From: Adiantum capillus-veneris
Taxonomy: Eukaryota; Streptophyta; Polypodiopsida; Polypodiales; Pteridaceae
Direction of reading: 5' to 3'
Length of the DNA stretch: 64,000 nucleotides
Assembly (NCBI GenBank): GCA_014529385.2
Contig: CM043944.1
Span: 178,220,240-178,284,239 of the forward strand
Shown: piece by piece, positions 36,618 through 46,598 of the stretch
Position numbering within the stretch: the first letter of the stretch is position 1
Layout of the letters: each line of letters opens with the position of its first letter
The notes under the pieces: generated by a model
What the model was told of the DNA's origin: nothing
The model's database searches: none
Seen by the model: only the letters and a program-made list of their open reading frames with translations
Position numbers and translations under genes: made by a program

Positions 36618-37188
36618 GGGGGGGGGGAGAGGGACAGAGGGAGAGAGATAGAAAGAGGGAGAGACATAGGGAGATAGAAATAGGGGGAGAAAGAAAGAGA
36701 TATAGAAATAGGGATAGAGGGAAAGAGGGAGAGAGATAGAGAGATAGAAAGAGAGGGAGAGAAAGAAAGAGAGGGAGAGAGGGAAAGAGGGAGAGAAAGA
36801 GAGATAGAGGAAAAAAGGGAGAGAAAGAGAGGTAGAGAAAGAAAGAGAGAGATAGAGGGAGAGACAGAAAGAGAGAGATAGAGATTAAGAGAGGGAGAGA
36901 AAGAGAGAGAGGGAGAGAAAGAAAGAGAGAGATAGAGAGAAAGAGAGAGAGACAGAGGGAAATAAGGATAGGAAAAGAGAGAGAGTAGATAGAGAGGGAG
37001 AGAAAGAGGGGAATAGAGAAGGGGGGGGGGGAGAGAGAGAGGGGGGGAAAGAGGGAGAGATAGAGAGAGAGTGTAGATAGAGGAAAAGAAAGAGAGAGAG
37101 TGTGTAGATAGAGGGAAATAGGGATAGGGATAGAGAGAGAGAGAGAGAGGAGAGAGAGAAAGGGAAAGAAGGAAAGAGATAGGGATAG

Positions 37189-37259
<71 letters not shown>

Positions 37260-37463
37260 TATGGATAGAGAGAGAGAGAGAGAGATAGAGAGAAAAAGAG
37301 GGAGACAAAGAGACAGATAGAGGGAAATAGGGATAGGGAAAGAGAGAGAGTAGATAGACAGGGGGAGACAGAGAGGAATAGAGAGAGGGAGAGAAAGAAA
37401 TAGAGATAGAGAAAGAGAGGGAGAGAGGGAAAGGGGGAGATAAAGAGAGAGATAGAGGGAAAG

Positions 37464-37516
<53 letters not shown>

Positions 37517-37760
37517 AAGAGAGAGATAGAGGGAGAGATAGAGTGAGATAGGGAAAGAGGAATAGAAAGAGAGAGATAGAGGGAAATAGGGATACGGAAA
37601 GAGAGAGAGTAGATAGAGAGGGAGAGAAAGAGAGGAATAGAGATAGAGAGAAAGAAAGAGAGATAGAGAAAGAGAGGGAGAGAGAGAGAGAGAGATAGAG
37701 AAAAGAGGGAGAGAAAGAAAGAGAGAGAGAAAAGAGGGAAAGAGAGAGAAAGCGAAGGGC
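36076..37760. repeat. 1.7-kb (GA)n-rich tract
   Basis: Almost entirely GA/GGGA/GATA purine sequence on the plus strand, with sub-repeats (GGGAGAGAAAGA, AATAGGGATAGGGAAAGAG) and two G runs (about 36,615 and 37,021). The long Ser/Leu/Pro frame on the minus strand is an artefact. Confidence 0.95.
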
Positions 37761-38156
37761 AGCCCATCCCCAAGCTTGGAGGGTGTAGGTAGAAGACAAG
37801 GGAAAAGAGAGGGAAAGAGAGGGAAACAGGGAGAGAAAGAGGGAAAGAGAGAGAAAGTGAAGGGCAGCCCATCCCCAAGCTTGGAGGGTGTAGGTAGAAG
37901 ACAAGGGGTTCCACTTGTAAAACATGTTGATATATGTTTTGCAATGAAGCGACTGCCTCAATTTGTGAGGCCAATTTAGGATATAGTGGATGTCCCTGGG
38001 GTCACTCTTGTGGACGTACGCGAAGCCCGAAAAAGTGGTTCCCAAGTCCAAAGCCACCATGACCTTAGCCGAGACCTCCATGCCTCGGTAGAAGACGTCA
38101 TCCATGTTTGGCTTCTCATCTCTGAGAGTGCTTGCTTTACATGGAGGTGCAGACAT
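37752..38156 (-). pseudogene. Captured HSP70-12-like ATPase fragment
   Basis: Minus strand from ATG 38,156: MDDVFYRGMEVSAKVMVALD, then LGTTFSGFAYVHKSDP and LNWPHKLRQSLHCKTYINMF, then YTLQAWGWAAL. The segment VALDLGTTFSGFAY is the first phosphate-binding motif of the actin/HSP70 ATPase fold; the following IxxxxNWP...CKT and WGW parts fit the HSPA12-like branch. Only about 90 residues remain, ending at the GA tract, and the last 45 bp (agggcagcccatcccc..) is duplicated at 37,759 and 37,861. CACTA elements often capture host exons. The gene cannot make an HSP70. Confidence 0.7.
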
Positions 38157-38220
38157 GACTCTGGGATGGAGAGAGAGTGACTCACTGAGAGAAAATGGAA
38201 TTACTTATTGCATTACATTA

Positions 38221-38992
38221 GAATTGTAATATTACGATCAATTGATCACTTAGATGCTGAATTTAGGTGCAGCCAACACAAAACGATGGCTACATTTACA
38301 ACCTTAACATGTATATGTGTGTACATATATATCTGTTTATAAATGTATGTAGGCACTAAGTAAGGGAGCATAGCATCCAAAGGTTAGACGCTTCCTCTTG
38401 GGTATATTCCTTTTTTAATTGTGGCATTGCGGTCATTGATCCACTCATGCATGGATTACCGCAATGTACCTTTGGTTTTACCACGGTTGAGACTGTGATG
38501 ATATCTAAAGAGGTGCACTTGACCTTTGGCACTACTAGCCTCTACTTAGGTCTACTAGTATGTGTATGTATCTACCTGTTTGTGTGCTAATATATATATC
38601 CTCTGGGAGATAATTGTAATGTTACAATCAATTGATCACTTAGACATTGAATTTAGGTGCATCCACAAAACACTGGCTATAGTTACAACCTTAACATATA
38701 TATGTGTGTACATATATATTTGTTTATGCATGTATGTAGGCACTAAGTATGGGAGCATAGCATCCGAAGGGTAGACACTTCCTCTTGGGTACAATTGTTT
38801 TTTAATCGTGGTGTTGCAGTCATTGATCCACTCATGCATGGATTAATGCAACGTACCTTTGGTTTTACCATGATTGAAACTGCGATAATATCTAAAGAGG
38901 TGCAATTGACCTTTGGCACTACTAGCCTCTACTTAGGTCTACTAGTATGTATATGTATCTACATGTTTGTGTGCTAATATATTTGTGTACAT
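38221..38992. repeat. 390-bp tandem duplication
   Basis: Two units, starting AATTGTAATATTACGATCAA (38,222) and AATTGTAATGTTACAATCAA (38,612). Each contains GCACTACTAGCCTCTACTTA and ends near GTTTGTGTGCTAATATAT. It lies just upstream of the TNPA-like gene and could hold its promoter. Confidence 0.9.
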
Positions 38993-39051
38993 ATTTATAG
39001 ATGAGTGAGTAGGGTGGAAAGCTTAATCTTAAATTGCTCTTTGTAATGTAG

Positions 39052-40627
39052 ATGTCAGAAGACAGGCCAACTGGTGAGGAGCAGCCAACTGGCTCTTCTT
39101 TGGGTTGGTTCACATCTCAGGTGGGCTCCCACCCGGAATGGACATCGTCTCGAACCCCAGTCTTGAATCGGTGAGAACAAGCAAAGAAATAAATAATGTT
39201 TCTATGTAGTTAACCATAAACCATGAGTGTCCTAGGTTTTTTTTTGTTATTTGCAGGCATGGCCATTCTACACCTACCCTTCTCAGATTCCTCCACCGGT
39301 CATAGATCCTGACTTACAGCGGGCTATCTCTTCATGAGAGCAGTACCTCCATTTGGCAGAGGATTTGTTTGGCTACTACATTTCGCATCAGCTTGCGACC
39401 TACGGCATTTCGTCGCAGACTACACCATGGGGGAGTCAGGGAGGGACTCCTTACCTACAAAGCCTCACACCGATGGCACCTCCCTCTACTCTCCCTTCCT
39501 ATCGTCCTACTCCTATTCCATCGCAGAGTCCTACTCCGCTTGCATCGCAAGGTCCTACTCCCCTTGCATCGTAGGGTCCTACTCCCATGGCATCGCAGGG
39601 TTCTACGCCACTCCATCCCACTCCAGCTTTGCCAGAACATCATCGACAAACCTCCTCTAGCAGCGTGCGTTGACGCTTGTCTTAGGGCAGCGAGCGCTAT
39701 GAGAGACGAAGTGGCAGCGGATCTTGTGGTTTTGCATGTTTTGGTAGTGGCAGGGGAACGGAGTCCCCACTTTCAGAGCGTGCCACCCCTGATGCAGAGG
39801 AGGAGGATACTAACGCACCCATGCCAGACACGCATGGACGCTACTACAGGGTTAAATATGGCTCGGAGGTTGATTTTGACAGAGCACAGTGCATGCCATC
39901 TACAAATTCTTATACATTCAACATATAAGAATTGTTTTATAAAGTGCAGAGAACAACTGCTCGATCATGCACGGTAAATTGAGGATGCTCTGTTAGTTAG
40001 ATTTCCAAACACCCCCGATCAAAGTTTTTCACAACAATGGTTGGAGGGCTACATAAAGACATTTCTTAAAAACAAGCAGTCCAATGTGCGGCACGCAACA
40101 GCCAACCAGGTCAGATAGGAGTTACCGTGGTGGCAACATAGCAGACGTGGAGTGGGAGTGGGCAATTCAAGAGATAAGTGATCAAGTTGCGACAGTCTCA
40201 TCATATAGACAACAACGCAAGGCTCGCGCAAGACAAACTCCCACGCACTATGGCTCAGGAGGCAAGGGAGCTTCGAAGGATAAATATGTAAGATTATTTG
40301 AATTATAACGTCTATCGATGATTATAAAGATTGTAGTTGATTGTTATTGCTAACTTAGGAAAATGTCACTCTCTCTCGACCAACTAGAGAGATGGTCAAG
40401 TATCGGGAGCAACATACAGAATTTGATACTTGGCGATGGTTGTTCAAAAACAACCACATCTCTCGGAAGCAATTCGACGCGGCGGTTGGACCACTGCAGG
40501 CGGTAAGTTTAAACAAGTAATTTTGTATCAATTGTTTTGAGTTGTGGATAATTGTTTAATTTGGTTTGGGTTTATGTAGAGTCAAAGTGATTCAACATAT
40601 GTGCCTTTGGATGACAACGAGGATTAG
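39052..40627 (+). CDS. TNPA-like CACTA protein (multi-exon, damaged)
   Basis: ATG 39,052 opens MSEDRPTGEEQPTGSSLGWF, with a donor at about 39,171 and an acceptor TTATTTGCAG at about 39,256. Next comes WPFYTYPSQIPPPV, a Pro/Ser/Gln tract with repeated PTPLASQG (39,530-39,600), then HGRYYRVKYGSEVDFDRAQC. An exon at 40,360-40,503 reads SRPTREMVKYREQHTEFDTW and ends at donor GTAAGT. The last exon, SQSDSTYVPLDDNED, stops at 40,627. This matches the plant En/Spm TNPA-type (Transposase_24-like) protein that binds subterminal repeats. Stops at about 39,335 and in the 39,660-40,250 part suggest decay. Confidence 0.7.
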
Positions 40628-40828
40628 ATTAAAAAATGTTTTGTCAAAACTTTCGTAAAGTCCCAATGTGGCACAATGTATATACAACTATTTACTTTTT
40701 ATTGTAACTTAAATAAATAGTTGATCTTCTACATTTTTAATTGTCAAGGTAAAGTAGATTAAATTTCAGCTCTTTGGTATTTTTTATACTCTTCCAAAAA
40801 AAATTGATGTCTTATTGTTTTATGCAGG

Positions 40829-40896
40829 TCAAAAATAAAGGTGCTCATTTGGGCCACCCAAATTTGGGTGGCCCAAATGAGTACCTTTATTTTTGA
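40829..40896. repeat. Near-perfect 68-bp palindrome
   Basis: 34-bp arms meet at CCCAAATTTGGG (centre 40,862/40,863). A single mismatch (GTGCTC against GTACTC) interrupts the symmetry. Located about 215 bp inside the right end of the CACTA element, after the TNPA-like stop. Confidence 0.95.
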
Positions 40897-41112
40897 ATTG
40901 GTATTTAGCGGTAATATGCACAATAATAACAGTGACAAAGTTCGCAGTAATAGCAATGGGTATATTTCCGTGATTATGACCGCACTTATTGCTGAGAAAC
41001 CACTACCGCGTTCTTAGCCGCAGTTATTGCCGCCCTGCAAATTTTTCTCTCTCCTTTTTTCTTTGCTTTTCCGTGGCAATGTTAGCAGTTATAGACAACT
41101 CCTCTTATAGTG

Positions 41113-41115
41113 TAT
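41113..41115. repeat. Target-site duplication of CACTA, right
   Basis: TAT after TTATAGTG; gypsy-1 coding sequence resumes directly. Confidence 0.8.
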
Positions 41116-42610
41116 ACCACTTATAAATTCATCTGCTTTTGATAAGTCAAATAAAAGCTCGATTTTTACGTACATGATTTTATCGAACAATCCACTAATG
41201 ACGCTAATGTTTTATCAAATGAAAATGGTAGGAATCGAGAACAGTTAGACTTGTCTACTTTTTCTAAATGGATTCCAAGATGTTTTTATTGATGATATCC
41301 CTATGGAATTACCTCCAAAACGAGGGGATGATGACCATCAAATTGAACTCCTACCACGAAGCTCACCACCTAACAAACCTCCTTAAGAGTTTCCCAAGAT
41401 CAACAAGAGGATATCATGAGGCAAGTGCATGAACTAGTAGACAAAGGGATGGTGACGCCTAGCTCCTCTCCTTTTTTCTCTCCAATCCTTTTAGTGCAAA
41501 ATAAAGATGGTACATACCGCATGTGAGTGGACTATCAAGAACTAAACTGCATCACTATCAAAAACAAATGTTTTGTACCATGGGTCAAAGATCTATTTGA
41601 TAATCTACAAGGTTCGACCTACTTCAGTACGATCGACCTTAAAAGTGGTTATCATCAAATAAGGATAGTGAATGAAGATATCATAAACACCATGTTCCGT
41701 ACAGTGTTTGGTCATTGAATATCTTGTCATGCCTTTTGGTTTGATAAATTCTCTAGCCACGTTCAATCATTTAATGGAGAAAATCTTTAGACCGTATTGC
41801 CGCAAATTCACTGGAGTATACTTTGATGATATCATCATCTACTCCAAGTCCTTGGAGGAGCACAAGCAACATCTCCAGGTAATTTTTCAAGCTTTGAGGG
41901 AGAACAATCTTTTTATCAATCAAAAGAAGACAAAATTTTTCCTTCAAGAGATTCAATACTTAGGTCATATTATCTTCAAGATGGTATCCATGTCCATGGA
42001 TCCATCAAAGTTGGAGGTAATAAAAGCATGGCCTAATCCAAGGAATCTACATAAGCTAAGTAGCTTTATGGGTATGTGTGCATATGATAGATGCTTCATA
42101 GCAAAATTCTCTCAAATAGCAGGACCTTTACATGAATAAACAAAGAAGAACGTTAACTACTCATGGACTGCTAAAGAGAAATTTTTTTTTGATAAGCTTA
42201 AAGAAAAGCTTGCCTCTCAACCTATGCTTACACTTTCAAACCTCTCAAAACCATTTGAGGTCCAATGTGATGCTTGTGGAGATTGCCTTGGAGAAGTCTT
42301 GCTTCAAGAAGGGCATGCCATAGCATATGAGAGTCGAAGACTCAATTCCAATGAGCGTGTCTTGGGTATCTACAAAAAGGAGCTACTAGCTATCCTACAT
42401 GCCCTTGATACATGGAAGAACTACCTTTTTGGTACTCCATTCATCCTACAAACATGTCATCAAATTCTTAAGTACTTCATGATGCAAACCAAGCTCTCTG
42501 ACAAACAAATGAGGTGGAAAATTTTTCTTTCACAATTTTATTTTCATATTGCTCACATTGTTGTGGTAAGCACAATCAAGTGGCTAGTGCACTTTCACGA
42601 TGACCAATAG
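41116..42610 (+). pseudogene. gypsy-1 reverse transcriptase and RNase H
   Basis: Resumes the gypsy-1 frame with LINSSAFDKSNKSSIFTYMI, then FQDVFIDDIPMELPPKRGDD and SSPPNKPP. RT begins MRQVHELVDKGMVTPSSSPF (41,417); STIDLKSGYHQIRI (41,625) carries the first catalytic Asp, and VYFDDIIIYS (41,816) the FDD pair. RNase H: FEVQCDACGDCLGEVLLQEG (42,258) and NERVLGIYKKELLAILHALD. Stops at 41,201, 41,383, 41,525 and 42,137 plus frameshifts near 41,715 and 42,150 disable it. Confidence 0.9.
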
Positions 42611-44068
42611 TCAATGCAGTGTCTATAGAAATTCACAATGATCTATCTTCTATGATAGATGAGTATGATACTCACCCTAATTTTAGAGACATAATGTCCA
42701 TTCACCTTACAAAATGGTCATCGTCTCCATGGAAATAATCTATGTGTTACTCACTCCCTTGGTGAGAAAGTTATGTATGAATACCATGCTCCTCCCTATG
42801 CAGGACAAAGAGGCATTCAACCTACTCTTTGAGGAGTAGAGACGTACTTCTATTGGCCTACCATGAGAGTAGACATACAAGAATATGTTTCAAAATGTGT
42901 GGTATGCCAAAAGACTAAGTATGATAGAGGGAAGCAACCTGGATTAATCCAGTCATTGCCAATCCTTAGTTCACCATGGGAGAGTATATCCATGAATTTT
43001 ATCTTTTGATTACCTAAGTCTATCCATGGGAATATGAAAATATGGACAATAGTCAACACATTTAGCAAGCAAGCACACTTTATTCCTATCAAAAAGACTA
43101 TTAAAGTACACCAAATGGCAACTCTCTTCGTATCTCATATTTTCAAACACCATGGATTGCCAACATCTATTGTGTCAGATACAGATCTTAGAATGACTAA
43201 TAATTTTTGGAAAGGTTTCTTTGAAAATCTAGGTACAAGATTGAGTTTCTCTTTGGTCTATCACCCACAAACGGATGGCCAAAGTGAGATAGTCAATCTT
43301 ACAATTCTCGATCTACTAAAGAGATATGTTATAGAAGTAAGCGCTCACAATGGGAGAATTATTTACCCTTTGTAGAGTATGTGTACAATAATATTGTCCA
43401 TACTACTATGTAAAAGGAACCTTTTGAGATCATAGATAGAAGACCTAAAAGTCCCTTGCTACTTAAAGTACATAAAAAGATCTTTGTTGCCGATGAGTAT
43501 AATTGTGACCTACAAGAATCTTTTCAAAATATTAAGAAGGCTATATCCATCTCTCAACAAAGGCAAAAAGTTTTTCATGACAAGCACGGAAGGCCCTTAA
43601 CGTTCAAAAAAAATAATTGGGTCTCACTTAAGTTTCCCAAGGCTTGATTGAGGCAAACGACGGGCAAAAATCATATGCCATCAAAAGTATTATGTTAAAC
43701 TAGAAAAGAGATGCTATGGTTCTTTTCAAATCTTGAAGCCAATCAATGAGGTGGCTTCTCAACTCAAGCTACCCAACCATTGGCTCATACACAATGCTTT
43801 TCATGTGAGCCTACTTAAGCCCTACAAAGGAGAGCCACCAAGTGAACAAATTATTGAAGACCCTCCACAAATCAAAGACCAAGAAGAGGTGCTACAAACC
43901 AAAGCTATCCTTTGGCATGAAACAAGGTACTACAACATGGCAAGATTATCTGATGGTATCTTATTAAGTTCAAAAATTATCATTTTGAAGATTCTAGATG
44001 GATGCAAGGAATACAACTTAAGGATAGTATGAACCTTGTCAATGCTTACAATGCTACATTAGAGTAAA
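42611..44068 (+). pseudogene. gypsy-1 integrase with chromodomain
   Basis: Zinc module: HAPPYAGQRGIQ and CVVCQKTKYDRGK (42,785-42,932). Core: the first catalytic Asp is replaced by Asn at 42,995-42,997 (ISMNFIF); SDTDLRM and GQSEIVN keep the second Asp and the Glu. The C-terminal module is at 43,700-43,830 (LPNHWLIHNAFHVSLLKPYK). After a frameshift near 43,960, YLIKFKNYHFEDSRWMQGI is a chromodomain, which places the element among chromoviruses; such domains steer integration to modified histones. The frame ends at TAA 44,066. Confidence 0.88.
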
Positions 44069-44425
44069 AAAATGTACGTATGTCTTTTAAATGGCCAATG
44101 TTTTTGTCTTATAAGACTAATTCTCCTTTTATTATGCACAAATTTAAAAATTATGCATACTTAGAATCATGTTTGTGATGACAACGTCTCTCAAACACCA
44201 ACTAGAATTTGTTGCTCTACTTTGGGAGAATGAGATGGACTAAAGAGCAGACATGCTTGTGGCAACTAAGTCTCCCAAGAACCAAATGGACTAGTCATCC
44301 ATTTTGGAATGATGTCGTAGGGTAAAATACGGTCCTCTACTCGCTACGAAACGTAGAAGAATGACTAAGACTTTATCTCTTCTACCTCATAGTCAAGGAC
44401 GACTATGATTTCAAGAGAGAGGTAA
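44069..44425 (+). other. gypsy-1 3' untranslated region and polypurine tract
   Basis: No gene. Ends TTTCAAGAGAGAGGTAA, a purine-rich primer tract, directly before the LTR start TGTCATAAAATCC. Confidence 0.55.
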
Positions 44426-44459
44426 TGTCATAAAATCCAATATCTAACCAACCCAAATG
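44426..44459 (+). repeat. 3' LTR stub of gypsy-1
   Basis: 34 bp matching the 5' LTR start (30 identical), after which similarity ends. The break is where gypsy-2 sequence begins. Confidence 0.7.
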
Positions 44460-45395
44460 TTTTTACACATAGAAAATCAAAACTACATTTGGATATCATG
44501 AAAGCCACCAAAAAAATCATAGAAGAGCTAAAATTGGCTAAAAAATAGGATTTGACAATTTTTGTAATTTGGTCATAACTTACAACTTTAACATTTATTT
44601 CTCCCTAGAAGCATCAGGACATGTTGAGGACTACTAAAGATATTTCTCTAGCATTATAGACCTCACAAACATGAATTCTAGAGTGGTATAGTTGCAAAAA
44701 GTTGAAAAAAGCCAAAAACAGGACCCGTTTTTTCACACAGTTTAGGTTGTGAAATGTTGTGCAAGGACAAGGTTAAAGATAGAATTGATATTCCAAAAAA
44801 ATTTCAAGTTTTTTTCAGCTCATGAGACAACGTTCTAGACAGATAGAACCTCAAAATCCATTTTGAAACTCTTGACATAATTCAAGGAAATGGTCACTTA
44901 ACAGGACATAAAAGTGTCCGAGGACATAAAAGTGTCCCATTACCAACCTAGTGTTAAGATCAAGGCTCTGAAAACCGTAAAAGACAAGAAAACAAGTGTT
45001 TGTGGACACACTTTCCACAACCCCATTGCATGAGAATCGAGGAGTAGGGTAAGTAGGATCCGAAGTGGATTTCAGAACATTGCTCTCTCTCAAAGAATCA
45101 AGTGTGAGTTGTTACTGAAAGTTGCAAAATTTTAGGTCTACGGCTAGAAATAGCTCGAAAAGACTCAAATACACTCAATCTGACTAGAGATTAAGCCTAA
45201 GAGTTGTTTGAACCAGTTGATAAGGTCAAAGACAGTTCAAGGTAAAAATTTCAAGAGTTGGTCAAAACTCAGATTATTTACTTTTTCTTGACATTTTAGG
45301 CCAAATTAAGTTTTGACTTGATTCATATGCTTAAAATAGCTCATATAAAGTCTGTCTTTGAGAAAACTGTAAAAAGTGCTCATTTTAAGCCTAAA
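44460..45395 (+). other. 5' region of gypsy-2, before the palindromes
   Basis: No gene. Possibly a truncated LTR or an extension of the tandem leader. A TAGGACATAAAAGTGTCC-like word is repeated twice at 44,902-44,938. Confidence 0.4.
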
Positions 45396-46290
45396 GTTAA
45401 TGATCACGATTATTAACTTTTTGCTCTAAATTAGCCAAGGTTCATACGATTGACTCATTGCATGTGTACAAATAACTTTTTTCAAGGCCAAGCCCAAGAG
45501 ATTTGGATCACTAAACTGACAAAAATCTGAGTAAAAACTAAAGTTTGTACTGACTTTTTGAATCTTGAGTATAAATTGGGGAAAAATCTATCCAAACTTG
45601 TTGAAATTTGATTCATAGACTTATATTGATGTCATAAACATGTGTACATGCTCAGTTGACCAAAAATTTGTAAAAATCTATCAGAAGTAAATAATCGTGA
45701 TTATTTACATCTGCCCTATTTTTTAACTTTTTTGGCCAAGTCTACATACGACTAGTTTTACCATGTTGTAATAAGCCCACAAACCAAATTTGGTAAGATT
45801 TGGATCACTGGATTAAAAATTGTGACTAAAATTGCAAAGTTAATCTACGGACAGATAATTGATGACCATTTGACCAAAATTTATCCAAAATTGATGAAAA
45901 TTGGCTAGTGACCTTAACTTAAGGTTCTTAACAGATCTATGTCAAAGTTGGGATAAAAACTTGCAAAAATATAGCTGGAGTAAATAATCGCGATTATTTA
46001 CATCTGCTTCAAAACTTGATGATTTTCCAAATTTGAGTATACCACAAGGTCAAGCACATCAAGTAGACCTCACAAATCAATTCTGGTGAGATTAGAATCG
46101 CAAAAGTGAGACTTAAGACAAATTCTCAAAATCAGAGTCTGCGGACACCCAACAGTTGATAAACTTGACCATATTTTTTCCAAACTTGTTGAAACTTGTC
46201 TAGGGACTCTAACAAGTTGTATACTTGCTAAACCTATCAAAAAAGTGCAAAAAACTGACAAAAGTAAATAATCATGATTATTTACTTATG
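45396..46290. repeat. About 290-bp tandem array with palindromes, leader of gypsy-2
   Basis: Palindromes at 45,396 (imperfect), 45,687, 45,980 and 46,264; spacings 291, 293 and 284. The core is AAATAATC-NN-GATTATTT with central bases GT, GC and AT; the last two are perfect palindromes of 22 bp. Between them lie diverged units (CCAAACTTGTTGAAA, GATTTGGATCACT). The array starts before 45,396 and ends about 310 bp before the gag ATG. Confidence 0.88.
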
Positions 46291-46598
46291 CTATCCAGAG
46301 ACATCATTTTTTACTTCAGAACTTATACAATGATAGACCAACATAATATAAAGCCATAGGGAAATTTTGGGTTCAATCATATCAAAATTGATACACGTAC
46401 ACTCCATTTACAGGTCGCAGATTAGACCTTTGATTTTTACTAAAGTAGAATTTGAAAGTCAATTTTTGACTCTCATAGCTCGATTTGAAGTGATACACAG
46501 AGATCAATCACGAGAATAACAAAAACTCTACTGTCCTTATAGAAGAATAGCTAACTTGATCAAATTTGTACAGGAATCAGGTTGCAGACGAGGAATCA

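Larger units (their letters stand above)
30447..41112. mobile_element. CACTA (En/Spm-like) DNA transposon, 10.7 kb
   Basis: Ends CACTATGAAA and TTATAGTG (CACTATAA inverted), with a 3-bp TAT target duplication as the superfamily makes. Only six terminal bases match exactly between ends. TACCGC-like words recur near both ends (30,471, 30,594, 41,006, 41,031). Carries a TNP2 transposase on the minus strand, a TNPA-like gene on the plus strand, a captured HSP70-12-like exon and a 1.7 kb GA tract. Boundaries are confirmed by the gypsy-1 frame joining across the site. Confidence 0.92.
21887..44459 (+). mobile_element. gypsy-1: chromodomain Ty3/gypsy element, split by two insertions
   Basis: Own sequence is 21,887-23,530, 28,897-30,446 and 41,116-44,459, about 6.5 kb. 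Interrupted by a copia element in gag and a CACTA element in the protease region. The 5' LTR start (TGTCTCAAAATCTAATATC) matches the sequence after the polypurine tract at 44,426 (30 of 34 bases). Gag, protease, RT, RNase H, integrase and chromodomain follow in order, all with stops or frameshifts. Confidence 0.85.

Noticed and set aside
36160-38156. A 604-codon and a 423-codon Ser/Leu/Pro frame on the minus strand
   Set aside because: Almost all is GA-tract translation. Only the start of the 423-codon frame (38,156 to about 37,752) has real protein sequence and is annotated as an HSP70-12-like fragment.
30505-41000. Separate Harbinger/Mutator element instead of CACTA
   Set aside because: CACTA ends, 3-bp TSD and Transposase_21/DUF4218/DUF4216 motifs fit only the CACTA superfamily.
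44460-45395. 5' LTR of gypsy-2
   Set aside because: No matching copy after 55,080, no primer site and no convincing TG..CA ends; left as unassigned leader.
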